Source of the DNA: Alistipes megaguti
Lineage (GTDB): Bacteria > Bacteroidota > Bacteroidia > Bacteroidales > Rikenellaceae
DNA length: 64,000 nt
Reading direction: 5' to 3'
NCBI RefSeq assembly: GCF_900604385.1
Contig: NZ_LR027382.1
Span: 186,001 to 250,000 of the forward strand
Below, piece after piece: positions 46,257 to 54,492 of this stretch. Positions within the stretch are counted from its first letter, which is position 1, and each line of letters opens with the position of its first letter. The notes beneath the pieces are model-generated. The model had not been told where the DNA came from and searched no databases. It was given only the letters and a program-made list of their open reading frames with translations. The translations under genes were made by a program, and so were the position numbers.

Positions 46257-48086
46257 ATGTTCAAAACTTACCTGCGGCTGATGGGCTTCGCCCGCCCGAT
46301 CAAGAAATACGCGATTCCATACTTCTTCTACTCGGTCTTCTACGCACTGTTCAACTCGCTGACGTTCATGCTGATCATCCCGATCCTGAACACCATGTTC
46401 GATGTGAACTACTCGTTCGAGTATGTGGAAAAGCTTCCCCCCGTGGAGTTCAACCAGGAGTACCTCACCACGCTCTTCAACTTCACCTACTCGCACCTCT
46501 TCCAGGAGTATGACCGCCAGAACGTCCTGCTGCTGCTGGCCATCGTCGCCATCATCATCAGCTTCCTGAGCAACCTCTTCCGCTACCTCGGGGCCTGGAC
46601 CATGGAGAACATGCGCACCCGCACGCTCCAGAAGATGCGAAACGAGATGTTCTCCCGCGTCATGGACATGAACGTCGGCTACTTCTCCGACCAGCGCAAG
46701 GGTGACATCATCTCGAAGATCACCTCCGATGTCAGCGTCGTCCAGTTCTGCATCACCAACACCCTGCAGGTCTCCTTCCGCGAACCCTTCCTGATCATCG
46801 GATACATCGTCATGATGATCGCCATCTCGTGGAAGCTGGCCGTCTTCTCGGTGCTCTTCCTGCCGGTGGTCGCCCTGCTCATCGGAAACATCGTCAAGAA
46901 ACTCCGCCACCCGGCCCGCACCAACCAGCAGCGCATGGGTGAAATGGTCGCCACGCTCGACGAGTCGCTCTCCGGCATCAAGGTCATCAAGAGCTACAAC
47001 GCCACCAAATACATCAAGCAGAAATACTACGCCATCAGCGAAGACCTCGCCCGGCTGACCCTCTCGATGGCCCGCCGTCAGCAACTGGCCTCGCCGATGA
47101 GCGAATTTCTCGGCATCACGGCCGTCGGCGTGATTCTCGTCTTCGGAGGCGCGTTGGTCTCGGCCGGATCGCTCGACCCCGGAGGATTCATCGCCTTCGT
47201 GGCCATCTTCTCGCAGATCACCCGCCCGGTAAGAACCTTCATCGACCAGTTCGCCAACATCAACCAGGGTATTGCCGCCGGTGAACGCATCTTCTCGATC
47301 ATCGACACCCGCCCCGAAATCCAGGACAAACCCGACGCCAGGGAGTTCACCGGTCTGAAGGACCGGATCGAGTTCCGCAACGTACACTTCTCCTACGACG
47401 GTTCGCGCGAGGTGATCGACGGCATCTCGTTCGAGATCCGCCACGGAGAGACCGTCGCCCTCGTGGGCCCTTCAGGCGGCGGGAAATCAACCCTCAGCGA
47501 ACTGCTGCCCCGCTTCTACGACCCCACCTCGGGCGACATCCTGATCGACGGCATCTCGCTGCGCGACTACTCGCAGGAGAGCATCCGCGCCCACATGAGC
47601 GTCGTGGCCCAGGATACGATCCTCTTCAACGACACCATCGAGCACAACATCGCCATGGGACGCACCGGAGCCACGCCCGAAGAGGTGACCGAAGCCGCCC
47701 GCGTGGCCAATGCCGACGACTTCATCCGCGAATGCCCCCAGGGCTACGACACCAACATCGGCGACCGCGGCGTGAAACTCTCCGGCGGTCAGCGCCAGCG
47801 TCTCTCGATCGCCCGCGCCGTACTGAAGAACCCCGACATTCTGATCCTCGACGAGGCCACCTCGGCCCTCGACACCGAGAGCGAAAAACTCGTCCAGGAT
47901 GCCCTGAACAACCTGCTCGTGGGACGTACGTCGGTGGTCATCGCCCACCGCCTCTCGACGATCCACAACGCCGACAAGATCATCGTCATCGACCACGGCC
48001 GCATCGCCGAACAGGGAACCCATGCCGAGCTGATGGCCCGAAACGGCATCTACGCCAAACTCATCGAGATGCAGTCGTTCGACTGA
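46257..48086 (+). CDS. ABC exporter, MsbA-like (fused permease and ATPase)
   Basis: A 609 aa half-transporter that would act as a homodimer. Residues about 1-335 hold six membrane helices, and 345-609 the ATPase with Walker A GPSGGGKST, signature LSGGQRQR, Walker B ILILDEATSALD and the H-loop AHRLSTI. Similarity is to lipid A flippases and multidrug exporters of this type. The permease has an unusually long first periplasmic loop (about residues 48-90) compared with E. coli MsbA. Lipid A-core flipping is plausible but unproven. Confidence 0.9.
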   Translation: MFKTYLRLMGFARPIKKYAIPYFFYSVFYALFNSLTFMLIIPILNTMFDVNYSFEYVEKLPPVEFNQEYLTTLFNFTYSHLFQEYDRQNVLLLLAIVAIIISFLSNLFRYLGAWTMENMRTRTLQKMRNEMFSRVMDMNVGYFSDQRKGDIISKITSDVSVVQFCITNTLQVSFREPFLIIGYIVMMIAISWKLAVFSVLFLPVVALLIGNIVKKLRHPARTNQQRMGEMVATLDESLSGIKVIKSYNATKYIKQKYYAISEDLARLTLSMARRQQLASPMSEFLGITAVGVILVFGGALVSAGSLDPGGFIAFVAIFSQITRPVRTFIDQFANINQGIAAGERIFSIIDTRPEIQDKPDAREFTGLKDRIEFRNVHFSYDGSREVIDGISFEIRHGETVALVGPSGGGKSTLSELLPRFYDPTSGDILIDGISLRDYSQESIRAHMSVVAQDTILFNDTIEHNIAMGRTGATPEEVTEAARVANADDFIRECPQGYDTNIGDRGVKLSGGQRQRLSIARAVLKNPDILILDEATSALDTESEKLVQDALNNLLVGRTSVVIAHRLSTIHNADKIIVIDHGRIAEQGTHAELMARNGIYAKLIEMQSFD

Positions 48087-48112
48087 CCCCCCCCGGCCGA
48101 CCGCAAAACCCC

Positions 48113-48152
48113 ATCCGGACCGGCTCCCTCGTGCGGAGCGGTCCGGATTTTT
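48113..48152 (+). terminator. Terminator after the MsbA-like gene
   Basis: ATCCGGACCGGCTCC (48113-48127) pairs with GGAGCGGTCCGGAT (48135-48148) with one bulged base, followed by TTTT. Confidence 0.85.
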
Positions 48153-48215
48153 CGTCCACGGGCGATCCGATGCGAGGAATCGGACCGGAATTGCGGTGTT
48201 TTCCAATCTTTTTAC

Positions 48216-48223
48216 TATCTTTG
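48216..48223 (+). promoter_or_regulatory. -7 element (TATCTTTG) for ileS
   Basis: TATCTTTG 40 nt before the ATG at 48264. It lies so close to the alternative TTG at 48228 that this longer start is unlikely. Confidence 0.65.
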
Positions 48224-48263
48224 TCAGTTGTCAAAACCGAAACGATATTTTTTACCTGCCGAT

Positions 48264-51200
48264 ATGAAATTCAAGGAGTATAAAGGCCTCGACCTGGCCG
48301 CCACAGCCGCCGACGTGCTCGGCGAGTGGGATGCCCACGACACGTTCCACAAAAGCATCGAAACCCGCGAGGGTCACCCGACATTCGTCTTCTACGAAGG
48401 CCCCCCCTCGGCCAACGGAATGCCCGGCATCCACCACGTCATGGCCCGCACCATCAAGGACGTATTCTGCCGCTACAAAACCCAGCAGGGATATCTCGTT
48501 CACCGCAAAGCCGGTTGGGACACCCACGGTCTGCCCGTCGAACTGGGCGTCGAGAAGAAACTCGGAATCACCAAGGAGGATATCGGCAAGAAGATCTCCA
48601 TCGAGGAGTACAACCGCACGTGCCGCGAGGCCGTCATGGAGTTCACCGGCGTGTGGGAGAACCTCACCCGCAAGATGGGCTACTGGGTCAACATGGACGA
48701 CCCCTACATCACCTACGACAACAAGTACATCGAGTCGCTGTGGTGGCTGCTGAAGCAGCTCTACAACAAGGGGCTCCTCTACAAGGGATACACCATTCAG
48801 CCCTACTCGCCCGCCGCCGGAACCGGTCTTTCGACCCACGAGCTGAACCAGCCCGGCTGCTACCGCGACGTCAAGGATACGACCGTCGTGGCCCAGTTCC
48901 GCATCCGCGACCCGAAGCCCGAAATGGAGGGCTGGGGTACGCCTGTCTTCCTGGCCTGGACCACCACGCCGTGGACCCTGCCCTCGAACACGGCCCTCTG
49001 TGTCGGCCCGAAGATCGACTACGTCGCCGTGCGCAGCTACAACCCCTACACCGGCGAGAAGATGACTGCCGTGGTGGCCAAGGCGCTGCTGAACGCCCAC
49101 TTCAACAAGAAGGCCGAAGGGCTGGCCCTCGACGCCTACAAACCCGGCGACAAGCTCGTTCCCTACGAGGTAGTCGGCGAGTGGAAGGGCCCCGAACTGG
49201 TCGGCATGCACTACGAGCAGCTGCTGCCCTGGGTCAAGCCCGTCGAGCTGGATGAGGAGGGCAACTGGCGCGATGCCTCACAGAAGGCCTTCCGCGTCAT
49301 CTCGGGCGACTACGTCACCACGGAGGACGGTACGGGTATCGTCCACATCGCCCCGACGTTCGGTGCCGACGACGCCTTCGTGGCCCGCGCCGCCGGAATC
49401 CCCTCGCTCTTCATGATCAACAAAAAGGGCGAAACACGCCCGATGGTCGACCTCACCGGAAAATTCTACCTGCTCGACGAGCTGGACGAGCGTTTCGTCC
49501 GTGAGTGCGTCAACGTCGAGGTCTACAAGGAGTACGAGGGCCGCTGGGTCAAGAATGCCTACGACCCGCAGTTCACCGTCGACGGCAAGTACGACGAGAA
49601 GGCCGCCCAGGCTGCCGAGTCGCTGGACATCTACATCTGCATGAAGATGAAGGCCGCCGGCCAGGCCTTCAAGATCGAGAAGCACGTCCACAACTACCCC
49701 CACTGCTGGCGGACGGACAAACCCGTGCTCTACTATCCGCTCGACTCGTGGTTCATCCGCACGACGGCCTGCAAGGAGCGCATGATCGAGTTGAACCGTA
49801 CGATCCGCTGGAAGCCCGAGTCGACCGGTACGGGACGCTTCGGCAAGTGGCTCGAGAACCTCAACGACTGGAACCTCTCGCGTTCGCGCTTCTGGGGTAC
49901 GCCGCTCCCGATCTGGGCCACCGAAGACCGTTCGGAGCTGAAGTGCATCGGTTCGGTCGAGGAGCTGATGCAGGAGATCGACAAAGCGATCGCCGCCGGC
50001 GTGATGAAGGAAAACCCCTACAAGAATTTCAAGGTCGGCGACATGTCGAAGGAGAACTACTCGACCAAGAACATCGACCTGCACCGTCCCTATGTCGATT
50101 CGATCATTCTGGTCTCGTCGAAGGGCGAACCGATGCGCCGCGAGCCCGACCTGATCGACGTCTGGTTCGATTCGGGAGCCATGCCCTACGCCCAGGTCCA
50201 CTACCCGTTCGAGCACAAGGAGGACTTCAACAAGGTCTACCCCGCCGACTTCATCGCCGAGGGTGTCGACCAGACCCGCGGCTGGTTCTTCACGCTGCAC
50301 GCCATCGCCTCGATGCTCTTCGACTCGGTGGCCTTCAAGAACATCATCTCGAACGGTCTGGTGCTCGACAAGAACGGCAACAAGATGTCGAAACGGCTGG
50401 GCAATGCCGTCGATCCGTTCGACGTGCTGGACACCTACGGAGCCGACGCCACCCGCTGGTACATGATCTCCAACTCGCAGCCGTGGGACAACCTGAAGTT
50501 CGACCGCGACGGCGTCGACGAGGTGCGCCGCAAGTTCTTCGGCACGCTCTACAACACCTACTCGTTCTTCGCCCTCTACGCCAACATCGACGGCTTCACG
50601 GGCAAGGAGCCCGAGGTGCCGATGGAGAAGCGTCCCGAGATCGACCGCTGGATCATCTCGCTGCTCAATACGCTGGTCAAGAACGTAACCGACTCGCTGG
50701 AAAACTACGACCCGACGCCTGCGGCCCGCGCCATTCAGGAGTTCGTCGGCGAGAACCTCTCCAACTGGTACGTGCGCCTGAACCGCAAACGCTTCTGGGG
50801 CGGCGGCATGACCGAGGACAAACTCGCCGCCTACCAGACGCTCTACACCTGTCTGGAGACCGTCGCGATGCTCTCGGCACCCTTCGCACCGTTCATCATG
50901 GACCGCATCTTCTGCGACCTGAATGCCGTCAGCGGCCGCCACACCGATGAGTCGGTCCACCTGTCGACCTTCCCCAAGGCCGACGAGAAGCTCATCGACC
51001 GCCGGCTCGAGGAGATGATGGATCTCGCTCAGCGCGTCTCGTCGATGGTGCTGGCCCTGCGCCGCAAGGTCTCGATCAAGGTGCGCCAGCCGCTGATGAA
51101 GATCCTCATCCCGGTACTCGACCCCTCGATGGCCGAGCACATCGCCGCCGTGAAGAACCTCATCATGAGCGAGGTCAACGTCAAGGAGATCGAACTCATC

Positions 51201-51749
51201 GAGAAGACCACCGGCATCATCACCAAGCGCATCAAGCCCAACTTCAAGACCCTCGGCCCGCGCTACGGCAAGCAGATGAAGCAGATCGCCGCGCTGGTGG
51301 CCGGATTCTCGCAGGAGCAGATCGCCGCCATCGAGGCTGCACCCGAATCGACGCTGGAGGTCGGCGGCGAGAAGATCACCGTCACGCCCGCCGACTTCGA
51401 GATCACCTCGGAGGATATGCCCGGATGGCTCGTCGCCTCGGAAGGCAAGCTCACCGTGGCCCTCGACATCACCCTCACGGACGAACTCCGCGCCGAGGGT
51501 GTGGCACGCGAATTGATCAACCGCATCCAGAACATCCGCAAGGATTCCGGATTCGAGGTCACCGACAAGATCCGCGTCGAGATCGAGCAGAAGCCCCTCG
51601 TGGCCGATGCCATCGCCCACTATGCCGACTACATCGCCTCGCAGACCCTTGCCGTCGAGGTCCGCACCGCTCCGCAACCCCAAGGTGCCGTAGTGGTCAA
51701 TTCCGACATTGACGACGAGCCGCTGCAGATTGCCGTTTCGAGGATATAA
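48264..51749 (+). CDS. ileS: Isoleucyl-tRNA synthetase, long (type 2-like)
   Basis: Charges tRNA-Ile. The 1161 aa protein is longer than E. coli IleS and resembles the type 2 (eukaryote-like) branch, in line with other Bacteroidota. The HIGH region is divergent, GPPSANGMPGIHHVMA (residues 46-61), while the second signature KMSKRLGN is intact. The editing domain (WTTTPWTLPSNTAL) and the long C-terminal domain are present. Type 2 enzymes are generally less sensitive to mupirocin; that is a family inference here. Confidence 0.96.
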   Translation: MKFKEYKGLDLAATAADVLGEWDAHDTFHKSIETREGHPTFVFYEGPPSANGMPGIHHVMARTIKDVFCRYKTQQGYLVHRKAGWDTHGLPVELGVEKKLGITKEDIGKKISIEEYNRTCREAVMEFTGVWENLTRKMGYWVNMDDPYITYDNKYIESLWWLLKQLYNKGLLYKGYTIQPYSPAAGTGLSTHELNQPGCYRDVKDTTVVAQFRIRDPKPEMEGWGTPVFLAWTTTPWTLPSNTALCVGPKIDYVAVRSYNPYTGEKMTAVVAKALLNAHFNKKAEGLALDAYKPGDKLVPYEVVGEWKGPELVGMHYEQLLPWVKPVELDEEGNWRDASQKAFRVISGDYVTTEDGTGIVHIAPTFGADDAFVARAAGIPSLFMINKKGETRPMVDLTGKFYLLDELDERFVRECVNVEVYKEYEGRWVKNAYDPQFTVDGKYDEKAAQAAESLDIYICMKMKAAGQAFKIEKHVHNYPHCWRTDKPVLYYPLDSWFIRTTACKERMIELNRTIRWKPESTGTGRFGKWLENLNDWNLSRSRFWGTPLPIWATEDRSELKCIGSVEELMQEIDKAIAAGVMKENPYKNFKVGDMSKENYSTKNIDLHRPYVDSIILVSSKGEPMRREPDLIDVWFDSGAMPYAQVHYPFEHKEDFNKVYPADFIAEGVDQTRGWFFTLHAIASMLFDSVAFKNIISNGLVLDKNGNKMSKRLGNAVDPFDVLDTYGADATRWYMISNSQPWDNLKFDRDGVDEVRRKFFGTLYNTYSFFALYANIDGFTGKEPEVPMEKRPEIDRWIISLLNTLVKNVTDSLENYDPTPAARAIQEFVGENLSNWYVRLNRKRFWGGGMTEDKLAAYQTLYTCLETVAMLSAPFAPFIMDRIFCDLNAVSGRHTDESVHLSTFPKADEKLIDRRLEEMMDLAQRVSSMVLALRRKVSIKVRQPLMKILIPVLDPSMAEHIAAVKNLIMSEVNVKEIELIEKTTGIITKRIKPNFKTLGPRYGKQMKQIAALVAGFSQEQIAAIEAAPESTLEVGGEKITVTPADFEITSEDMPGWLVASEGKLTVALDITLTDELRAEGVARELINRIQNIRKDSGFEVTDKIRVEIEQKPLVADAIAHYADYIASQTLAVEVRTAPQPQGAVVVNSDIDDEPLQIAVSRI

Positions 51750-51773
51750 AAGTCCATCTGTGATCGGGAAAAT

Positions 51774-51805
51774 TTGGTGATATCGGAATTTTTGTTTAAT
51801 TTTAC
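51774..51805 (+). promoter_or_regulatory. Promoter of the DksA-like gene
   Basis: TTTG at 51774-51777, a 20 nt spacer, then TAATTTTA at 51798-51805 (one mismatch to TAnnTTTG), 27 nt before the ATG. Confidence 0.6.
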
Positions 51806-51832
51806 ATAAAACCAAATAGAGAGGACTGACTT

Positions 51833-52213
51833 ATGGCAGACGAAAGAACCCGATACAGCGATGCCGAACTCGAAGAGTTCAAGCAGCTTATTCTGAAAAA
51901 GCTTGAGAACGCGCGTGCGGATTACGAACTGCTGCGCGCCACGATTACCCACACGGCCGACAACGACACCGAAGATACGTCGCCGACCTTCAAGGTGCTG
52001 GAAGAAGGCGCTACAACCCTCTCCAAGGAGGAGAGTGGCCGACTGGCGGCTCACCAGATGAAATTCATCCGCAATCTCGAAATGGCCCTCGTGCGCATCG
52101 AGAACAAAACCTACGGAATCTGCAAAACCACCGGCAAGCTGATTCCCAAGGAGCGGCTGATGAAGGTGCCCCACGCCACCGAATGCATCGAAGCCAAGGA
52201 GCGCCGCAAATAA
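51833..52213 (+). CDS. TraR/DksA family protein with degenerate zinc finger
   Basis: A 126 aa protein: an N-terminal coiled coil (residues about 10-90) and a C-terminal zinc-finger-like region YGICKTTGKLIPKERLMKVPHATECIEAK. Of the four zinc-binding cysteines only two remain (Cys97 and Cys118). DksA proteins enter the RNA polymerase secondary channel and work with ppGpp. A non-zinc DksA-like role is likely; the exact targets are unknown. It is followed by a minisatellite and a terminator. Confidence 0.87.
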   Translation: MADERTRYSDAELEEFKQLILKKLENARADYELLRATITHTADNDTEDTSPTFKVLEEGATTLSKEESGRLAAHQMKFIRNLEMALVRIENKTYGICKTTGKLIPKERLMKVPHATECIEAKERRK

Positions 52214-52237
52214 CCCGGGGCCGCAGAGGGGGGGGGT

Positions 52238-52375
52238 GAGAAGCAAGGGCCGAGAAGCAAAGGGTCCAAGGAGCAAAGGGTCCAAGGAGCAAGGGCCGAG
52301 AAGCAAGGGGCCGAGAAGCAAAGGGTCCAAGGAGCAAGGGCCGAGAAGCAAGGGCCGAGAAGCAAGGATCCGAAA
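52238..52375. repeat. Minisatellite, about nine units of 13-17 bp
   Basis: Nine head-to-tail units alternate between GAGAAGCAAGGGCC-type and AGGAGCAAAGGGTCCA-type versions. The array begins 24 nt after the DksA-like stop and just after a nine-G run. It encodes no plausible protein. Confidence 0.9.
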
Positions 52376-52445
52376 ACCAATCCGCTCTAAACGGCAAGAG
52401 GGTAAAAATCCGCTACCCGCCCGACAACCGCACCGGCAATACCGG

Positions 52446-52481
52446 AAAAAAGGTTCACCCATATCGGGGTGGACCTTTTTT
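52446..52481 (+). terminator. Terminator after the DksA-like gene
   Basis: AAAAAAGGTTCACCC (52446-52460) pairs with GGGTGGACCTTTTTT (52467-52481) with one G-T pair, loop of 6 nt. It lies beyond the minisatellite, so the DksA-like mRNA carries the repeats in its 3' UTR. Confidence 0.88.
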
Positions 52482-52537
52482 CTATCCGCCAAGCCCTCTC
52501 CAAGGCTTTTCAAATACGTTTTCCGGGATTTTTACGT

Positions 52538-52545
52538 TATCTTTG
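52538..52545 (+). promoter_or_regulatory. -7-like element abutting the Omp85-like start
   Basis: TATCTTTG ends 4 nt before the ATG at 52550. If used, the message would be leaderless or would start at the TTG at 52562. Confidence 0.5.
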
Positions 52546-52549
52546 AAAC

Positions 52550-54403
52550 ATGTTCCTCGGGTTGCGCATATCCATCCTGGTCCTGATTCTGACCTTGGCG
52601 GGACTGCTGGCCTCCGCACACCCGGCAACCCCTGTTGCCGGGCCGGACAGACACACCCCGGAACGATTCACCCCCGACAGCGCCCGAATCCGAAATTCCA
52701 AAGCCCGGGCCCGAAATAAACGCTTGTACGACAGCATCGAATCGAAAACCAGCCGCCGCGCCGTTCCGCGCATGCTCTACAACCTGCTCTTCGTCAAGCC
52801 CGTACTCGACACGACCGAAAACGGACAGTTCCTCGATGAAACCCGCGCACTGATGCCCTTCGCCGGCAAGACCATCTCCGGAATCGAGATCAGCCGTCAG
52901 GAACCCTTCGACGAAAACGGAAACTGGCTGGAGCGCACCGGCAACAAACTGCACATGATCACCCGCGAACAGGTCATCCGCCGCGACCTGCTCTTCAAAC
53001 CCGGGGATGAATTCGACCCGCAGACCATTGTCCGCACCAAACAGTTGATCCGTTCGCGCGACTACGTCTCGGATATCGATATCGACGTACGGCCCGATTC
53101 TCTCGACTCCACCTGCGTAAACCTCGTCATCCGCACCCGCGACGCCTGGACCATCACGGCCGACGGCGCCCTTCACTCCGAAGGCCGCACGATGGTTGCC
53201 CTGTCCGACGCCAACATCCTCGGAACGGGAAACAAACTCAAGTTCATCACCAACTTCAACCGCCAGGACTTCTCCTACGGCGGCAACATGGTCGAGTACG
53301 AGATCCCCAACGTGCTGGGGAGCTTCTACACGGCCTCATTCAATGCCGGGCGCAGTTTCTACAGTTCGACCCTCGACCTGGGGATCCGCAAGGAGTTCAT
53401 CCGTCCCACGGACTACGAAATCGGTCTGACATACAACGACATCAAGGACAAACGCTACATGATCGAGCAGGACACCTCGCTGCTCGTCAAGGAGCGAAAC
53501 CTCGATGCCTGGGGCGGATATTCGCACTTCCTGCGACGAATCAACGCGAGCATCTACATCACCGGACGCTACAACTACAACCGCGTCAGCCGACGTCCCG
53601 AGGTCGGTCCCCGCTACAATCCGGCCCTTCACGATCAGGATGCGCTGCTGGTCGGACTGGGACTCTACCGCGAGAACTTCTATACCGCCAACATGATCTA
53701 CGGATTCGGAAGCCGCGAGTACCTTGCCGCCGGATTCAAGGCCGAGGCCGTGGCGGGATACTCCTGGGGAGAGTTCAGCGACGACGCCTATCTGGGACTG
53801 AGTTTCGAAGCTGGAGGCTTTTGTTCCCTGGGTTACGTCATGGGCGGCGCCACGCTCGGCAGTTACATCGAACCGGACAACGGCATGTGGCAGCGCAGCG
53901 CCGTCGATATCGACCTGCGCTGGTTCTCGAACCTCTTTCTTCTGCGCCGCAGCCAGATCCGGCAGTTCCTCGCGTTCAACTACACCCAGGGATGGAACCG
54001 CTGGGAGGGTAGCGACGAAAGCATCCGGTTCACCCGCATGAACGGGCTGCAGGCGCTCAATGAATACGCCATCGGCACCAACCGCATGATCCTCAACACC
54101 GAAACCGTCCTCTTCTCCCCCTATCAGCCCCTCGGATTCCGCATCGCCTTCTTCGGATTTGCCGATTTCGGCCTGCTCGGCTATTCGCCCAACATCTTCA
54201 AGAACGAGTTCTACACGTCGTTCGGTCTCGGAGTGCGTCTGCGAAACGAGCGGCTCGTCTTCAACACGATCCAGATCCGGTTGGGAATCGCCTTCGGCAA
54301 AAACGGTCCCGTCGACAGCGAATATGTCCGTCTCTCGAACTATACCCGCGTCGAACCCTACCGCTACCGTCCGACACGCCCCGAAATCGTGGAATTCGAG
54401 TAG
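52550..54403 (+). CDS. Omp85-like outer-membrane barrel protein with POTRA-type domain
   Basis: A 617 aa protein with a signal peptide. Residues about 95-190 look like a POTRA-type domain (GKTISGIEI; ITREQVIRRDLLFKPGDEFD; LVIRTRDAWTI), followed by a barrel of amphipathic strands ending in VRLRNERLVFNTIQIRLGIAFG. This matches BamA/TamA-related surface antigens of small size. The role, such as lipid or protein insertion, is unknown. The annotated ATG is only 4 nt after a TATCTTTG box; the TTG at 52562 would give a more canonical signal peptide (RISILVLILTLAGLLASA). Confidence 0.8.
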   Translation: MFLGLRISILVLILTLAGLLASAHPATPVAGPDRHTPERFTPDSARIRNSKARARNKRLYDSIESKTSRRAVPRMLYNLLFVKPVLDTTENGQFLDETRALMPFAGKTISGIEISRQEPFDENGNWLERTGNKLHMITREQVIRRDLLFKPGDEFDPQTIVRTKQLIRSRDYVSDIDIDVRPDSLDSTCVNLVIRTRDAWTITADGALHSEGRTMVALSDANILGTGNKLKFITNFNRQDFSYGGNMVEYEIPNVLGSFYTASFNAGRSFYSSTLDLGIRKEFIRPTDYEIGLTYNDIKDKRYMIEQDTSLLVKERNLDAWGGYSHFLRRINASIYITGRYNYNRVSRRPEVGPRYNPALHDQDALLVGLGLYRENFYTANMIYGFGSREYLAAGFKAEAVAGYSWGEFSDDAYLGLSFEAGGFCSLGYVMGGATLGSYIEPDNGMWQRSAVDIDLRWFSNLFLLRRSQIRQFLAFNYTQGWNRWEGSDESIRFTRMNGLQALNEYAIGTNRMILNTETVLFSPYQPLGFRIAFFGFADFGLLGYSPNIFKNEFYTSFGLGVRLRNERLVFNTIQIRLGIAFGKNGPVDSEYVRLSNYTRVEPYRYRPTRPEIVEFE

Positions 54404-54437
54404 AGGCGGCAGGAGTCTTCGCATCGCATCCGTCCGC

Positions 54438-54479
54438 AAAAAAACGAGGGGAACGGATCTCTCCGCCCCCTCCTTGTTT
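54438..54479 (-). terminator. Terminator after the M56 gene
   Basis: On the minus strand a stem pairing AAGGAGGGG with CCCCTCGTT (one mismatch) is followed by T7 (54444-54438). It can also serve the convergent Omp85-like gene. Confidence 0.65.
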
Positions 54480-54492
54480 CTCCGGGCAACCG

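Noticed and set aside
52065..52397. Minus-strand frames giving repetitive Leu-Gly-Pro peptides.
   Set aside because: They are translations of the minisatellite and have no start context or family.
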